NCBI GenBank assembly: GCA_963763365.1
Contig: CAVXOE010000009.1
Coordinates: forward strand, 124,001-188,000
Direction of reading: 5' to 3'
Source: VAZQ01 sp963763365
GTDB lineage: Bacteria; Pseudomonadota; Alphaproteobacteria; Rhizobiales; Xanthobacteraceae
Length of the DNA: 64,000 nt
The notes under the pieces were generated by a model. The model saw nothing but the letters and a program-made list of their open reading frames with translations, ran no database searches and was not told the origin of the DNA. Below, piece by piece: positions 24,894 to 34,379 of this stretch. Position numbers and translations under genes: made by a program. The number at the start of each line of letters is the position of its first letter. Within the stretch, counting starts at the first letter, position 1.

Positions 24894-24920
24894 GATGGCG
24901 GATTGAGATGGCGAATTGAA
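24882..24920 (+). repeat. 13-bp tandem repeat (3 units) at the stop codon of the flavoprotein gene
   Basis: Units ATGGCGAATTGAG, ATGGCGGATTGAG and ATGGCGAATTGAA run head to tail and are followed by a partial fourth. Each unit holds ATG-GCG-xAT-TGA, a three-codon mini-ORF; the first supplies the real stop of the flavoprotein. Confidence 0.85.
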
Positions 24921-25024
24921 ATGGCGATCGATCTTCGAGCCGCGGAGCGCGAGCCGCGGCCAAGAAACGCCAACAAGGAGTGAATTGCCGGGAAAGCAAT
25001 TTCACGCGAGCACAGGAGCGACGC

Positions 25025-25909
25025 ATGAGTGGCAAAGTCCTCGTTACCCCCGCCGAACTGTCCGAACTGAGCAAGAGCGAGCCGATCGTCATCATCGACA
25101 CGCGCAACCCGGCGGCCTACGCCGCCGGCCACATCCCCGGCGCCGTCAACATCCACGACATCTTCACCTACCTCGCCACCTCGACGCCCGAGGGCGTGGC
25201 GGCGATGCGCGAAAAGTTCGCCGCGATCTTCGGCGCCGCCGGCCTCTCCGGCAAGGAGACCGCCGTCGTCTACGAACAGTCTATGGATAGCGGCTTCGGC
25301 CAGTCCTGCCGCGGCTACGTGCTGCTGAGCTATCTCGGCTACCCGAAAATGAAAATCCTGCACGGCGGCTACGCCGCCTGGACGGCGGCCGGCCTGCCGA
25401 CGACGACCGCGGTGCCGACCCCTGCGCCGAAATCCTTCCCACTCGATTCCACTGCCATGGGAATTCTCGTCGACCTGCAGGCCATGAAAGCGGCGGTCGC
25501 CGATCCCAACATCGTCAAGCTCGACACCCGCGACGTCGACGAGTGGATCGCCGATTCGTCCTCGCCCTACGGCAAGGACTTCTGCCCGCGCAAGGGCCGC
25601 ATCCCGGGCGCGCGCTGGATCGAGTGGTACCGCATGATGAAGCCCTCGGCGGCGGGCCCGATGTTCAAGTCGCGCGAGGAAATCCTCGCCGAATGCGCGA
25701 CCGTCGGCGTGACGCCGAAGACGCCGGTGGTGCTCTATTGCTTCAAGGGCGCGCGGGCGTCGAACACGCTGGTGGCGCTGAAGGAAGCCGGCATCGAGAA
25801 CGTCACGCTCTATTTCGGTTCGTGGAACGAATGGTCGCGCGATCCTGCGTTGCCGATCGAGAGCGGGCTTCCCTACAAGACCGCGACCGCCGAAGGCGTC
25901 GCGGCCTGA
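25025..25909 (+). CDS. Sulfurtransferase with two rhodanese domains
   Basis: Rhodaneses move sulfane sulfur from thiosulfate or 3-mercaptopyruvate to an acceptor. The N-terminal domain (IVIIDTRNPAAYAAGHIPGA, ILHGGYAAWTAAGLP) has no canonical active-site cysteine loop. The C-terminal domain (IVKLDTRDVDEWIA, GRIPGARWIEWYRM) carries Cys239 in VLYCFKGARASNT, followed by the six-residue loop that binds the sulfur. There is no signal peptide, so it acts in the cytosol. At 294 residues it matches two-domain enzymes. It is third in the TetR-controlled cluster and is followed by a binding protein gene. Confidence 0.88.
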   Translation: MSGKVLVTPAELSELSKSEPIVIIDTRNPAAYAAGHIPGAVNIHDIFTYLATSTPEGVAAMREKFAAIFGAAGLSGKETAVVYEQSMDSGFGQSCRGYVLLSYLGYPKMKILHGGYAAWTAAGLPTTTAVPTPAPKSFPLDSTAMGILVDLQAMKAAVADPNIVKLDTRDVDEWIADSSSPYGKDFCPRKGRIPGARWIEWYRMMKPSAAGPMFKSREEILAECATVGVTPKTPVVLYCFKGARASNTLVALKEAGIENVTLYFGSWNEWSRDPALPIESGLPYKTATAEGVAA

Positions 25910-25998
25910 GCCATCCCCGATGCATCGCAGACGCCGGCCCACCGGCCGGCGTCTGCACCTGCCTGTAACGCGAGACGACAACAAGAGGCGATCGCGCC

Positions 25999-27393
25999 AT
26001 GAGCCTGTTCGACAATCCGTTCGACCCGAAGCGCCGCCTGGCGGCCGGCTGCGTGTGCGGCCGCCACGCCAGTCAGGGTACGCATGACGACGAGGCTCGC
26101 GATGCCCAGATGCTCGCCTGCGCTCCGGCGACGGAAAGCGACGACAAGCGTTACGAGAACGTCGTCGCGTCCGCCGTCATGCGCGCGGTGTTTCCGAAGG
26201 ATGCGGCGCGCCGCGCATTTCTGAAGTCGGTTGGCGCCTCGACCGCCCTCGCGGCGCTCTCGCAGTTCTTCCCGCTCAAGACCGCGACCGAGGTGTTCGC
26301 GCAGGGCGCGGGCGCACCGGAGAAGAAGGCGCTCAAGGTCGGGTTCATTCCCATCACCTGCGCGACGCCGATCATCATGGCGCATCCGATGGGGTTCTAT
26401 TCGAAGCATGGACTCGACGTGGAGGTGGTGAAGACCGCCGGCTGGGCGATCGTGCGCGACAAGACCATCAACAAGGAATACGACGCCGCCCACATGCTCT
26501 CGCCGATGCCGCTCGCGATCTCGCTGGGGCTCGGCTCGCAGCCGGTGCCGTTCACCGTGCCGGCGATCGAGAACATCAACGGACAGGGCATCACGCTCGC
26601 GGTCAAGCACAAGGACAAGCGCGATCCGAAGACCTGGAAGGGCTTCAAGTTCGCGATTCCCTTCGACTACTCCAACCACAACTACCTGCTGCGCTACTAT
26701 CTCGCCGAGCACGGAATCGATCCGGACAACGATGTGCAGTTGCGCATCGTGCCGCCGCCCGAGATGGTCGCCAACCTGCGCGCCGACAACATCGACGGCT
26801 TCCTGGCGCCCGACAACATCTGCCAGCGCGCGATCTACGACGGCGTCGGCTTCATGCACATCCTGTCGAAGGAAATCTGGGACGGGCACCCGTGCTGCGC
26901 GTTTGCGGCGTCGCAGGAGTTCATCACCCAGACGCCCAACAGCTACGCGGCGCTGATCCGCGCGATCGTCGACGCCACCGCTTATGCGTCGAAGGCCGAG
27001 AACCGCAAGGCGATCGCCGAGACGATCGCGGCGCCGGCCTATCTCAACCAGCCGGTCACGGTGATCGAGCAGTCGCTCACCGGCACGTTCGCGGATGGCC
27101 TCGGCGGAATCACAAAGGATCCCAAGCGGGTTGATTTCGATCCGTTCCCCTGGCACTCGTTCGCGGTGTGGATGCTGACCCAGATGAAGCGCTGGGGCCA
27201 GATCAAGGGCGATGTCGACTACAAGACGGTGGCCGAGCGGGTCTTCCTCGCGACCGACACCGCCAAACTGATGAAGCAGATGGGCCTGCCGGCGCCGGAG
27301 ACCACCTACAAGTCATTCGCCGTGATGGGCAAGACGTTCGATCCCAGCAAGCCCGAGGAGTACGTACAGAGCTTCGCGATCAAGCGGGCGTAG
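25999..27393 (+). CDS. CmpA/NrtA-type ABC substrate-binding protein with Tat-like signal
   Basis: The 464-residue product has a long N-terminal part with a Cys/His cluster (CVCGRHASQGTHDD) and then a Tat-like leader (ARRAFLKSVGASTALAALSQ). This is the layout of NrtA/CmpA-type binding proteins for nitrate, bicarbonate or sulfonates. The binding fold follows (LKVGFIPITCATPIIMAHPM, GFYSKHGLDVEVVKTAGW, PPPEMVANLRADNIDGFLAP). No permease or ATPase gene follows, so the partner is elsewhere or the protein acts alone. The neighbouring rhodanese and flavoprotein suggest an organosulfur ligand; this is inference. Confidence 0.8.
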   Translation: MSLFDNPFDPKRRLAAGCVCGRHASQGTHDDEARDAQMLACAPATESDDKRYENVVASAVMRAVFPKDAARRAFLKSVGASTALAALSQFFPLKTATEVFAQGAGAPEKKALKVGFIPITCATPIIMAHPMGFYSKHGLDVEVVKTAGWAIVRDKTINKEYDAAHMLSPMPLAISLGLGSQPVPFTVPAIENINGQGITLAVKHKDKRDPKTWKGFKFAIPFDYSNHNYLLRYYLAEHGIDPDNDVQLRIVPPPEMVANLRADNIDGFLAPDNICQRAIYDGVGFMHILSKEIWDGHPCCAFAASQEFITQTPNSYAALIRAIVDATAYASKAENRKAIAETIAAPAYLNQPVTVIEQSLTGTFADGLGGITKDPKRVDFDPFPWHSFAVWMLTQMKRWGQIKGDVDYKTVAERVFLATDTAKLMKQMGLPAPETTYKSFAVMGKTFDPSKPEEYVQSFAIKRA

Positions 27394-27629
27394 CCGCCGC
27401 GCCGCCGAGCACGCCAAGAAATCCGCGCCGCTTCATGGACTGGTCCGCCTCGGGAGGAGCAAGACCATCCAACTGGGCTTGAGTGCGGAAGGGTCACCTG
27501 CCGGTGCGATGTTGCAAAATAGCGTCACTGATTCAGAAAGTGCGGCATGCCGGCCTTGCGGGGATGGCAATGCATCGTGTGATGCAGCTACGATCGTCCT
27601 TTCCTTGTGTTGTGTGAGGAGTCGGGAAA

Positions 27630-27842
27630 ATGTTGAAGGCAGTTCTTGCAACGTTGGCTGTGGCGACAGCCTTGGTAGCACTTGCACCGTCTGAGGCCTC
27701 CGCTTGGGTTTGCCGTGCAGGTGGTGTTGGCGGGACGACAGTGGCCCGCAGTTGGAACATCATTGACGCCAAAATCGTGGCCCTGCGAAGATGCGAGCGA
27801 CGCAGTCCGATACCCGTCTGTACGATCCTGTATTGCCGCTGA
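27630..27842 (+). CDS. Small exported cysteine-containing protein
   Basis: The 70-residue product has a strong Sec signal (MLKAVLATLAVATALVALAP, cleavage near ASAWVCR). The mature peptide of about 45 residues has four Cys (WVCRAG, RRCERR, VCTILYCR), suggesting two disulfides. A good Shine-Dalgarno (GAGGAG, 27616-27621) precedes the ATG. Similar small proteins of unknown role are common in Bradyrhizobium-like genomes. The preceding 236 bp (27394-27629) show no other gene. Confidence 0.75.
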   Translation: MLKAVLATLAVATALVALAPSEASAWVCRAGGVGGTTVARSWNIIDAKIVALRRCERRSPIPVCTILYCR

Positions 27843-27971
27843 ACGGCGTCAAGATCACGTCGATCGCTTGACTGGCGAGAAGCGACCGGCCTCGCCAGCA
27901 AACGCGCGCAAGGTCAAGTTCGTCTTGCCCACGCGCTCCATCGAGCTTTGTCGATCAACCCACCAGTCGCC

Positions 27972-28199
27972 ATGCAAACCGGAACTGTGAAGACGTTCTT
28001 TCCGGAGCGTGGCTTCGGATTCATAGTTCGGGACGCCGGTGGCGCTGACATCTTTTTTCACGTTGATCAAGTTGACGAAAGCATCGAAGAATTATTCAGA
28101 GGGCAAAGAGTTTCATTCGAGGAAGCACTGAGCCCAAAGAATGGGCGGCCGGAAGCGCGAGACGTCAGGACCGTGCAGTGGCTGAGCCCGCTCTGCTAG
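27972..28199 (+). CDS. Cold-shock domain protein
   Basis: The 75-residue product contains the nucleic-acid-binding motifs RNP1-like RGFGFI and RNP2-like DIFFHV (MQTGTVKTFFPERGFGFIV, GGADIFFHVDQVDES). RNP1 lacks the usual Lys-Gly start (ER instead of KG), so it is a divergent CspA-family RNA chaperone. The ATG at 27972 places the first beta strand at the N terminus; ATG 27948 is possible. It is a single-domain protein, expected in the cytosol. Confidence 0.85.
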   Translation: MQTGTVKTFFPERGFGFIVRDAGGADIFFHVDQVDESIEELFRGQRVSFEEALSPKNGRPEARDVRTVQWLSPLC

Positions 28200-28464
28200 A
28201 CGGCTTGTCGCCAACGGCGCCGCATTGCGCCAACCAACAACGCGTTACGACTTTCTCAGTTTTTCGAAGGCACCCGCTGTGCAGCGATTACGGTCGAGCT
28301 GAGTTAGTCGGGCGAGCGACCGGAGCGGTAGGGCGCGTCGGCACGTTTTCGAAACAACACGTTTCGCAGAAGCCGGAGCGGTAGGTGAAGCGCTCAGACG
28401 CGGGCGGCGATGTCGGCACCAATCAGGTTATCGCTTTCCGCCAGGCGACAAGTCGTTCGGCAAG
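28200..28464. other. Intergenic region, 265 bp, no gene seen
   Basis: No convincing frame, RNA gene or long hairpin was seen. Codon-like periodicity is absent on both strands. Confidence 0.4.
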
Positions 28465-28695
28465 TCAGCCGAGAAGTCTAGCCCATACCGATAGCAAGGC
28501 GGTGATACCCATCAACCCGGCAGCCCAAAAATTCCGTCTATTCATTTTTTGTAGCACCTTGGACAATTCACTTGCTTTGTCCGGTTCGTCGGTCACCTGC
28601 TTTATGCTAGGTAAGCGGCACATTGCGGACGCGAACCAGAATGCGGCGGAGCCGCATGCGGCGATCACTACTCCAGTCTCAATAAGCGATTTCAT
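28465..28695 (-). CDS. Small two-helix membrane protein, unknown function
   Basis: The 76-residue product has two hydrophobic segments (IETGVVIAACGSAAFWFASA at about 5-24 and FWAAGLMGITALLSVWARLL at about 55-75) separated by a charged loop (KQVTDEPDKASELSKVLQKM). The start at 28695 is chosen because the upstream extension is Cys/Arg-rich and unlike a protein. No function is assigned. Confidence 0.65.
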   Translation of the reverse strand: MKSLIETGVVIAACGSAAFWFASAMCRLPSIKQVTDEPDKASELSKVLQKMNRRNFWAAGLMGITALLSVWARLLG

Positions 28696-29088
28696 AATCA
28701 CTACTGGCGAGTCGGTGTGAGGTCCGAACGCCGATGGGAGTCGTACATTGAACAGGTGAGCCAGACGCCACACCCCATCAGAAAGCTCGCGAAGAGGAAC
28801 CGTGCCATTGTGCCGCCCTTCTACGCACTCGCCCCAGACGGCCACGCAGCCGCGCCACCGAGAAATTCGCACCGCCTCATGCCCAATCCAGGCCCAGGAG
28901 AATGCACCGTACTGGCGAGGACTGTAGCACTCTAGAAGGGCGGGCGGCTTGTTTTACTGGGGCAAATGACGCGATGGATCGTTAGCGTCGCAGTTGGCGA
29001 AGGCAAACCTCCGCGGTATTTCCGCTGTTCGTCCAAAAGCGGACGTTCAAGAACCACTCGAATTCATGAGTACGCGTTCTAGTTCGCG
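28696..29088. other. Intergenic region, 393 bp, no gene seen
   Basis: Open frames here are short and of poor composition. The GC content is lower than in the flanking genes. No RNA gene was recognised. Confidence 0.45.
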
Positions 29089-30057
29089 TCACTCTTGATG
29101 CGTCTGCGAGAGCTGCTTGGCGAGCGGCGCCCAGCGCGCGGTCTCGCTCTCGACGAACGCGGTGAACTCCTCCGGCGACATCAGGCGTGATTCGATGGCG
29201 TCGAGCGCAAGCCGCTTCTGCACCTCCGGCGTCTGCATCGCCTTCAAGGTCTCGCGGCTGACCTGCTGCACGATGTCATTCGGCAGTTTCGCCGGCCCGG
29301 ACAGCGAGAACCAGGTCGCCGCCACCAGGTCCTGACCCACTTCACGAAACGTCGGGATGTCGGGGAAGTTCGGAATGCGCTTTTCCGTCGAGACCGCGAT
29401 CGGCAGCGCCCGGCCGGCGCGAATCTGCTCGGCCGCCGACGAGAATGTCATGGTCCCGAGCTTGACGTGGCCGGCGACGAGATCGGTCAGCGCCGGTCCC
29501 GCGCCCTTATAGGGAATGTGGCTGACCTTGTAGCCTTCCTGCCGCGCCAGGTATTCGCCGACCAGAAAGCCGTGCGAGCCGGTGCCGGGCGAAATGTAGC
29601 TCAGCGGCTCCTTGCTGGCGCGCGCGATCGCGAGGAATTCCTTGTAAGTCTTGGCGCCGAGCGACGGGTGGACGATCATCACCACCGGCGGGCCGCCGAG
29701 ATAGGCGATATGGGTGAAATCGCGCAGGCCGTCGTAGCCGACATTGGAATTGAACACCGGCGAGATCACGTTCGACGCGATGCTGGAGATGACGAGCGTG
29801 TAGCCGTCCGGCTCCGCCGCCGCGCCCGCGGCCGCGCCAACGATGCCGCCCGCGCCGCCGCGGTTCTCGACATAAAACTGCTGACGGAACGCGGTCGAGA
29901 GGTGGTCGGCGATGATCCGGCCGAGCGTGTCGGCGGCGCCGCCGGCCGCGAACGGCGCGATGATCTTGACCGGTTTCGCGGGCCAGCTTTGCGCCTGCGC
30001 GTCGCCGCCCGCGAGAAATGCCGCAGCGACGACGAACAAGGCCGGAAGTCTCATCAT
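29089..30057 (-). CDS. Bug-family (TctC) tripartite tricarboxylate transporter substrate-binding protein
   Basis: The 322-residue product has a Sec signal (LPALFVVAAAFLAGGDAQAQ) and the Bug signature (WPAKPVKIIAPFAAGGAADT, GRIIADHLSTAFRQQFYVEN, RGGAGG). Bug proteins bind carboxylates such as aromatic acids or citrate. The membrane subunits TctA/TctB are not encoded nearby, which is common because Bug genes are heavily amplified in Burkholderiales and some Hyphomicrobiales. It lies downstream of fabI on the same strand, 139 bp away. Confidence 0.9.
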   Translation of the reverse strand: MMRLPALFVVAAAFLAGGDAQAQSWPAKPVKIIAPFAAGGAADTLGRIIADHLSTAFRQQFYVENRGGAGGIVGAAAGAAAEPDGYTLVISSIASNVISPVFNSNVGYDGLRDFTHIAYLGGPPVVMIVHPSLGAKTYKEFLAIARASKEPLSYISPGTGSHGFLVGEYLARQEGYKVSHIPYKGAGPALTDLVAGHVKLGTMTFSSAAEQIRAGRALPIAVSTEKRIPNFPDIPTFREVGQDLVAATWFSLSGPAKLPNDIVQQVSRETLKAMQTPEVQKRLALDAIESRLMSPEEFTAFVESETARWAPLAKQLSQTHQE

Positions 30058-30196
30058 GACGGGTCACCTATTGCGGACAGGATTTCCGGGAGGCTAGCGC
30101 ATGTCTTCGCGGCCGTCATCGCCGGACGCGCGGGAGCGACGATCTGCCCTTCGGGTGCGGGTGTGGCGGCGGCAACGTTAGCGCGGCGCGCATTCG

Positions 30197-31042
<846 letters not shown>

Positions 31043-31110
31043 GTCACCCGAACTCGCCACTCAGCCACCCCCAACATCCCGCCGGCGCGGGTCTTGTCCG
31101 TCGTGCCTCC

Positions 31111-32334
31111 TCAGGCATCCACATGCTTGAACACCACCGAGGCATTGGTGCCGCCGAAACCGAACGAATTCGACAGCACGCAGCCCAGCTTCACGTTGTC
31201 GCGCCGCTCGCGCAGGATCGGCATGTCGGCAAAGGCCGGGTCGAGGTTGTCGATATGCGCGCTCTCGCAGATGAAGCCGTTCTGCATCATCAAGAGCGAG
31301 TAGATCGCCTCGTGCACGCCGGTCGCACCCTGGGAGTGCCCGGTCAGCGACTTTGTCGCCGCGATCGGCGGGCATTTCTCGCCCGCCCCGAACACCGTGC
31401 GGATCGCCTCGATTTCCTTGAGGTCGCCGATCGGCGTCGAGGTCGCGTGCGGATTGATGTAGTCGACCGGAGCCTTCACGTCCCTGATTGCCATTCGCAT
31501 GCAGCGCACCGCGCCCTCGCCCGACGGTGCGACCATGTCGACGCCGTCCGACGACGCGCCGTAACCCGCGACCTCGCCATAGATGCGTGCACCGCGGGCC
31601 TTCGCGTGCTCCAGTTCCTCCAGCACCAGCACGCCGGCGCCGGCGCTGATGACGAAACCATCGCGGTCGACGTCATAGGCGCGCGAAGCTTTCTCCGGCG
31701 TCTGATTGTACTTCGACGACAGCGCGCCCATCGCGTCGAACAGCACCGACAAAGTCCAGTCGAGCTCCTCGCAGCCGCCGGCGAACATCATGTCCTGCTT
31801 GCCCCACTGGATCAGCTCATAGGCGTTGCCGATGCAATGGTTTGAGGTCGCGCAGGCGGACGAGATCGAATAGCTCACGCCTTTGATCTTGAACCAGGTG
31901 GCGAGCGTCGCGGACGCGGTCGACGACATCGCCTTGGGAACCGCGAATGGGCCGACGCGCTTCGGGCCCTTGGTTCGCGCGAGATCCGCAGCCTCGACGA
32001 TGGTACGCGTCGACGGGCCGCCCGATCCCATGACGATGCCGGTTCTCTCGTTGGAGATTTCGCTCGCCTCGAGGCCGGCGTCGCGGATTGCCTGCTCCAT
32101 GGCGACATGGTTCCAGCCCGTGCCGCCGCCGTGGAAGCGCATCGCGCGGCGATCCACCACCTCGGCGGCATCGAGCGTCGGGGCGCCGTGCACCTGGCTG
32201 CGGAATCCGAGCTCGGCGTATTTTTCGGCGTGCGAAATTCCGGATTTTGCTTCGCGCAGGCTTGCCAGCACTTCCTGCGTGTTGTTGCCGATCGATGAGA
32301 CGATGCCCATCCCGGTGACAACAACCCGCCTCAT
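31111..32334 (-). CDS. fabB: 3-oxoacyl-ACP synthase I FabB
   Basis: FabB condenses malonyl-ACP with acyl-ACP and is needed to elongate the cis-unsaturated intermediates made by FabA. The start at 32334 (MRRVVVTGMGIVSSIGNN) lies inside a longer open frame. The Cys-His-His active site is intact: Cys161 in SISSACATSNHC, His296 in NPHATSTPIGD and His333 in TGHSQGATG. The product has 407 residues. Gaps of 45 bp to fabA and 68 bp to fabI indicate one operon. Confidence 0.94.
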   Translation of the reverse strand: MRRVVVTGMGIVSSIGNNTQEVLASLREAKSGISHAEKYAELGFRSQVHGAPTLDAAEVVDRRAMRFHGGGTGWNHVAMEQAIRDAGLEASEISNERTGIVMGSGGPSTRTIVEAADLARTKGPKRVGPFAVPKAMSSTASATLATWFKIKGVSYSISSACATSNHCIGNAYELIQWGKQDMMFAGGCEELDWTLSVLFDAMGALSSKYNQTPEKASRAYDVDRDGFVISAGAGVLVLEELEHAKARGARIYGEVAGYGASSDGVDMVAPSGEGAVRCMRMAIRDVKAPVDYINPHATSTPIGDLKEIEAIRTVFGAGEKCPPIAATKSLTGHSQGATGVHEAIYSLLMMQNGFICESAHIDNLDPAFADMPILRERRDNVKLGCVLSNSFGFGGTNASVVFKHVDA

Positions 32335-32379
32335 GGAAGCCTCGTCCTTGCGCCGCGCCAAGCTACTGCGAAACCGCGA

Positions 32380-32913
32380 TCACGCGCCGTTCGGCTGCGC
32401 GACCATGTCTTCGCGGAAAAGTCCGACCTTGAGATCGAAGGCCCGATAGATGATCGAGCCGTCCGCCGACAGCCAGCCGTCCGCGATACCGAGCACGAGC
32501 TTCGAGCGCATGACACGCTTGATGTCGATGCCATAGATGATCTGTTTCACGGTCGGCAGCACCTGACCGGACAGTTTCAATTCGCCGAGGCCGAGCGCGC
32601 GGCCCTTGCCGGGCGAACCGCCCCAGCCGAGGTAGAAGCCGAGCAGTTGCCAGAGCGCGTCGAGACCGAGACAGCCCGGCATCACCGGGTCGCCCTTGAA
32701 GTGGCAGGGGAAGAACCAGAGGTCGGGCTTGAGGTCGAGAACCGCGCGCACCAAGCCCTTGCCGTACTCGCCGCCGGCCTCGGCGATCTCCGAAATACGG
32801 TCGAACATCAGCATGGGGGGCAGCGGCAATTGCGCGTTGCCGGAGCCGAACAGTTCACCCCGTGCACAGGCCAAGAGGTCCTCGTAGCCGAAGCTTGAGC
32901 GCTTATCTTGCAT
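32380..32913 (-). CDS. fabA: 3-hydroxydecanoyl-ACP dehydratase/isomerase FabA
   Basis: FabA dehydrates 3-hydroxydecanoyl-ACP and isomerises the product to the cis-3 isomer, starting unsaturated fatty acid synthesis. The 177-residue product has the hot-dog fold with catalytic His71 (FFPCHFKGDPVMPG) and Asp85 (CLGLDALWQLL). The start at 32913 (MQDKRSSFGYEDLLACA) is used, and the region upstream is the divergent promoter with irr. It heads the fabA-fabB-fabI operon. Confidence 0.95.
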   Translation of the reverse strand: MQDKRSSFGYEDLLACARGELFGSGNAQLPLPPMLMFDRISEIAEAGGEYGKGLVRAVLDLKPDLWFFPCHFKGDPVMPGCLGLDALWQLLGFYLGWGGSPGKGRALGLGELKLSGQVLPTVKQIIYGIDIKRVMRSKLVLGIADGWLSADGSIIYRAFDLKVGLFREDMVAQPNGA

Positions 32914-33187
32914 CCGCGTCCGTCCCTGCCCGCAATCCTTGGTCGTTGATTTTACGACGCTATCCCAGCCGTGGGGCGCGCAATGGGTCCTGAAGGCGCG
33001 CCGGAGGAAACTCCTAACATAGGGCGCGGGAGGGGCAAAGCCAGCATCCCGTCGCGCCCGCTCACCTTCGACGGCGCCCCACATTAGAATAGCAACAACC
33101 TTATTGCGAGGGAGTTGCATCTACCGGACGATATGTTACAAATGAAACCGATTTCGTGGTTCAGTGTGTGAAAGGTCAGGGTCGTCC

Positions 33188-33688
33188 ATGGCACCGTTGC
33201 GCACCGTGGTAGTTGCCGACACGGCGGAGCCGGCTGACGGATTTGGAAGCTTGGCATTGCGCGGGACGCTCTCCGGGTGCCCCTGGCGCGACGTGAAGTC
33301 CATGCTCCGCGATGTTGGCCTACGTCCCACCCGCCAGCGCATGGCGCTTGGCTGGATCCTGTTCGCCAAAGGCGACCGTCACATCACCGCCGAGATGCTT
33401 TACGAAGAGGCGAACAAGGCGAAGGTGCCGGTCTCGCTCGCGACCGTTTACAATACGCTGCACCAGTTCACCGACGTGGGCCTCCTGCGCCAGGTCGCGG
33501 TCGACGGGTCGAAGACCTATTTCGACACCAACGTTTCGCAGCATCATCATTTCTTCGTCGAGGGTGAGAACGACCTGCTCGACATTCCGATGAGCGATGT
33601 GGTGGTCGGCAAGACCCCGCAGCCGCCGGAAGGCTACGAGGTCGCGCGCATCGATGTCGTGGTGCGGCTGCGCAAGAAGGGCCGCTAA
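33188..33688 (+). CDS. irr: Iron response regulator Irr (Fur family) with heme regulatory motif
   Basis: Irr controls heme synthesis and iron genes in alphaproteobacteria and is degraded when heme binds. The N-terminal heme regulatory motif GCPW is present (SLALRGTLSGCPWRDVK). The Fur winged helix follows (MLRDVGLRPTRQRMALGWIL, EEANKAKVPVSLATVYNTLH) and then the His-rich heme/metal site (NVSQHHHFFVEG). The start at 33188 (MAPLRTVVV) gives 166 residues; a start at 33164 adds eight. It is divergent from fabA, the usual Bradyrhizobium arrangement. It resembles the heme-degradable Bradyrhizobium type rather than Rhizobium Irr lacking GCPW. Confidence 0.93.
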   Translation: MAPLRTVVVADTAEPADGFGSLALRGTLSGCPWRDVKSMLRDVGLRPTRQRMALGWILFAKGDRHITAEMLYEEANKAKVPVSLATVYNTLHQFTDVGLLRQVAVDGSKTYFDTNVSQHHHFFVEGENDLLDIPMSDVVVGKTPQPPEGYEVARIDVVVRLRKKGR

Positions 33689-33724
33689 AGAAGGGCCGCT
33701 GACGCGATTCTGCGTCGCTCCGCC

Positions 33725-34267
33725 CTACACTCCCCGGACTTCACGGCCGAGAATTTCCATCAGCGCGTGATAGTGCCCGCGCTGTTCCTCGTGGTCGCCG
33801 GGCTTCGCCGACACGAACGGCAGCCACTCGTCCTTGAACGCGTTGCCGACGAGCGTGCGCATATGCTGCATATCCAGGCGTAGTCGAGCAGGCTGCCCGG
33901 CGGCGACGAACATTTCGAAATGCGCCTCCTCGAAGCGCCGGTATTCGTCCCAGAAATCCGAGCGGAACAGATAGCGGTTGACCTGGATGGTACGATCGAT
34001 CGAGCGCTTGCGGCGGATGACCTCCTCCGGGCTCAACTCCGCCCAATGGCCGATCGACTGATAGAAGCAGAAGATGTCGTTGAGCTTGGGGGCCACGTCC
34101 TCGAATAGCTGCAAACGCTTCCTCAACAGCTCCTGGTGAAGCTGCTTGCTGGTGTCGAGCTTGGTGCCCAACCGCAGCACGATCAGGCCGATGACCCCGG
34201 TCATGATCGGCGTCAGCGCCGAGATGCCGATCCGTGTGTATTCCAGCCAATCCGTTTCGCCTGCCAT
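33725..34267 (-). CDS. Hypothetical protein with one N-terminal membrane helix
   Basis: The 180-residue product starts MAGETDWLEYTRIGISALTP and has one hydrophobic segment at about 13-33 (ALTPIMTGVIGLIVLRLG). The remaining cytosolic part is helical and charged (QLHQELLRKRLQLFEDVAPK, EVIRRKRSIDRTIQVNRYLF). Such a layout occurs in uncharacterised membrane-anchored proteins. The start at 34267 was chosen over 34456 because the upstream extension has no coding character. Function is not assigned. Confidence 0.7.
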   Translation of the reverse strand: MAGETDWLEYTRIGISALTPIMTGVIGLIVLRLGTKLDTSKQLHQELLRKRLQLFEDVAPKLNDIFCFYQSIGHWAELSPEEVIRRKRSIDRTIQVNRYLFRSDFWDEYRRFEEAHFEMFVAAGQPARLRLDMQHMRTLVGNAFKDEWLPFVSAKPGDHEEQRGHYHALMEILGREVRGV

Positions 34268-34379
34268 GTGTCCCAAGCGGAAGTCGAGGTACCGTGCCGG
34301 GGCATGACCCCTGGCATCCAGCGAGAACGCAGATTCAATTGAAGGGGATTGCCCGGTCAAGCCCGACGATGACGCAATG

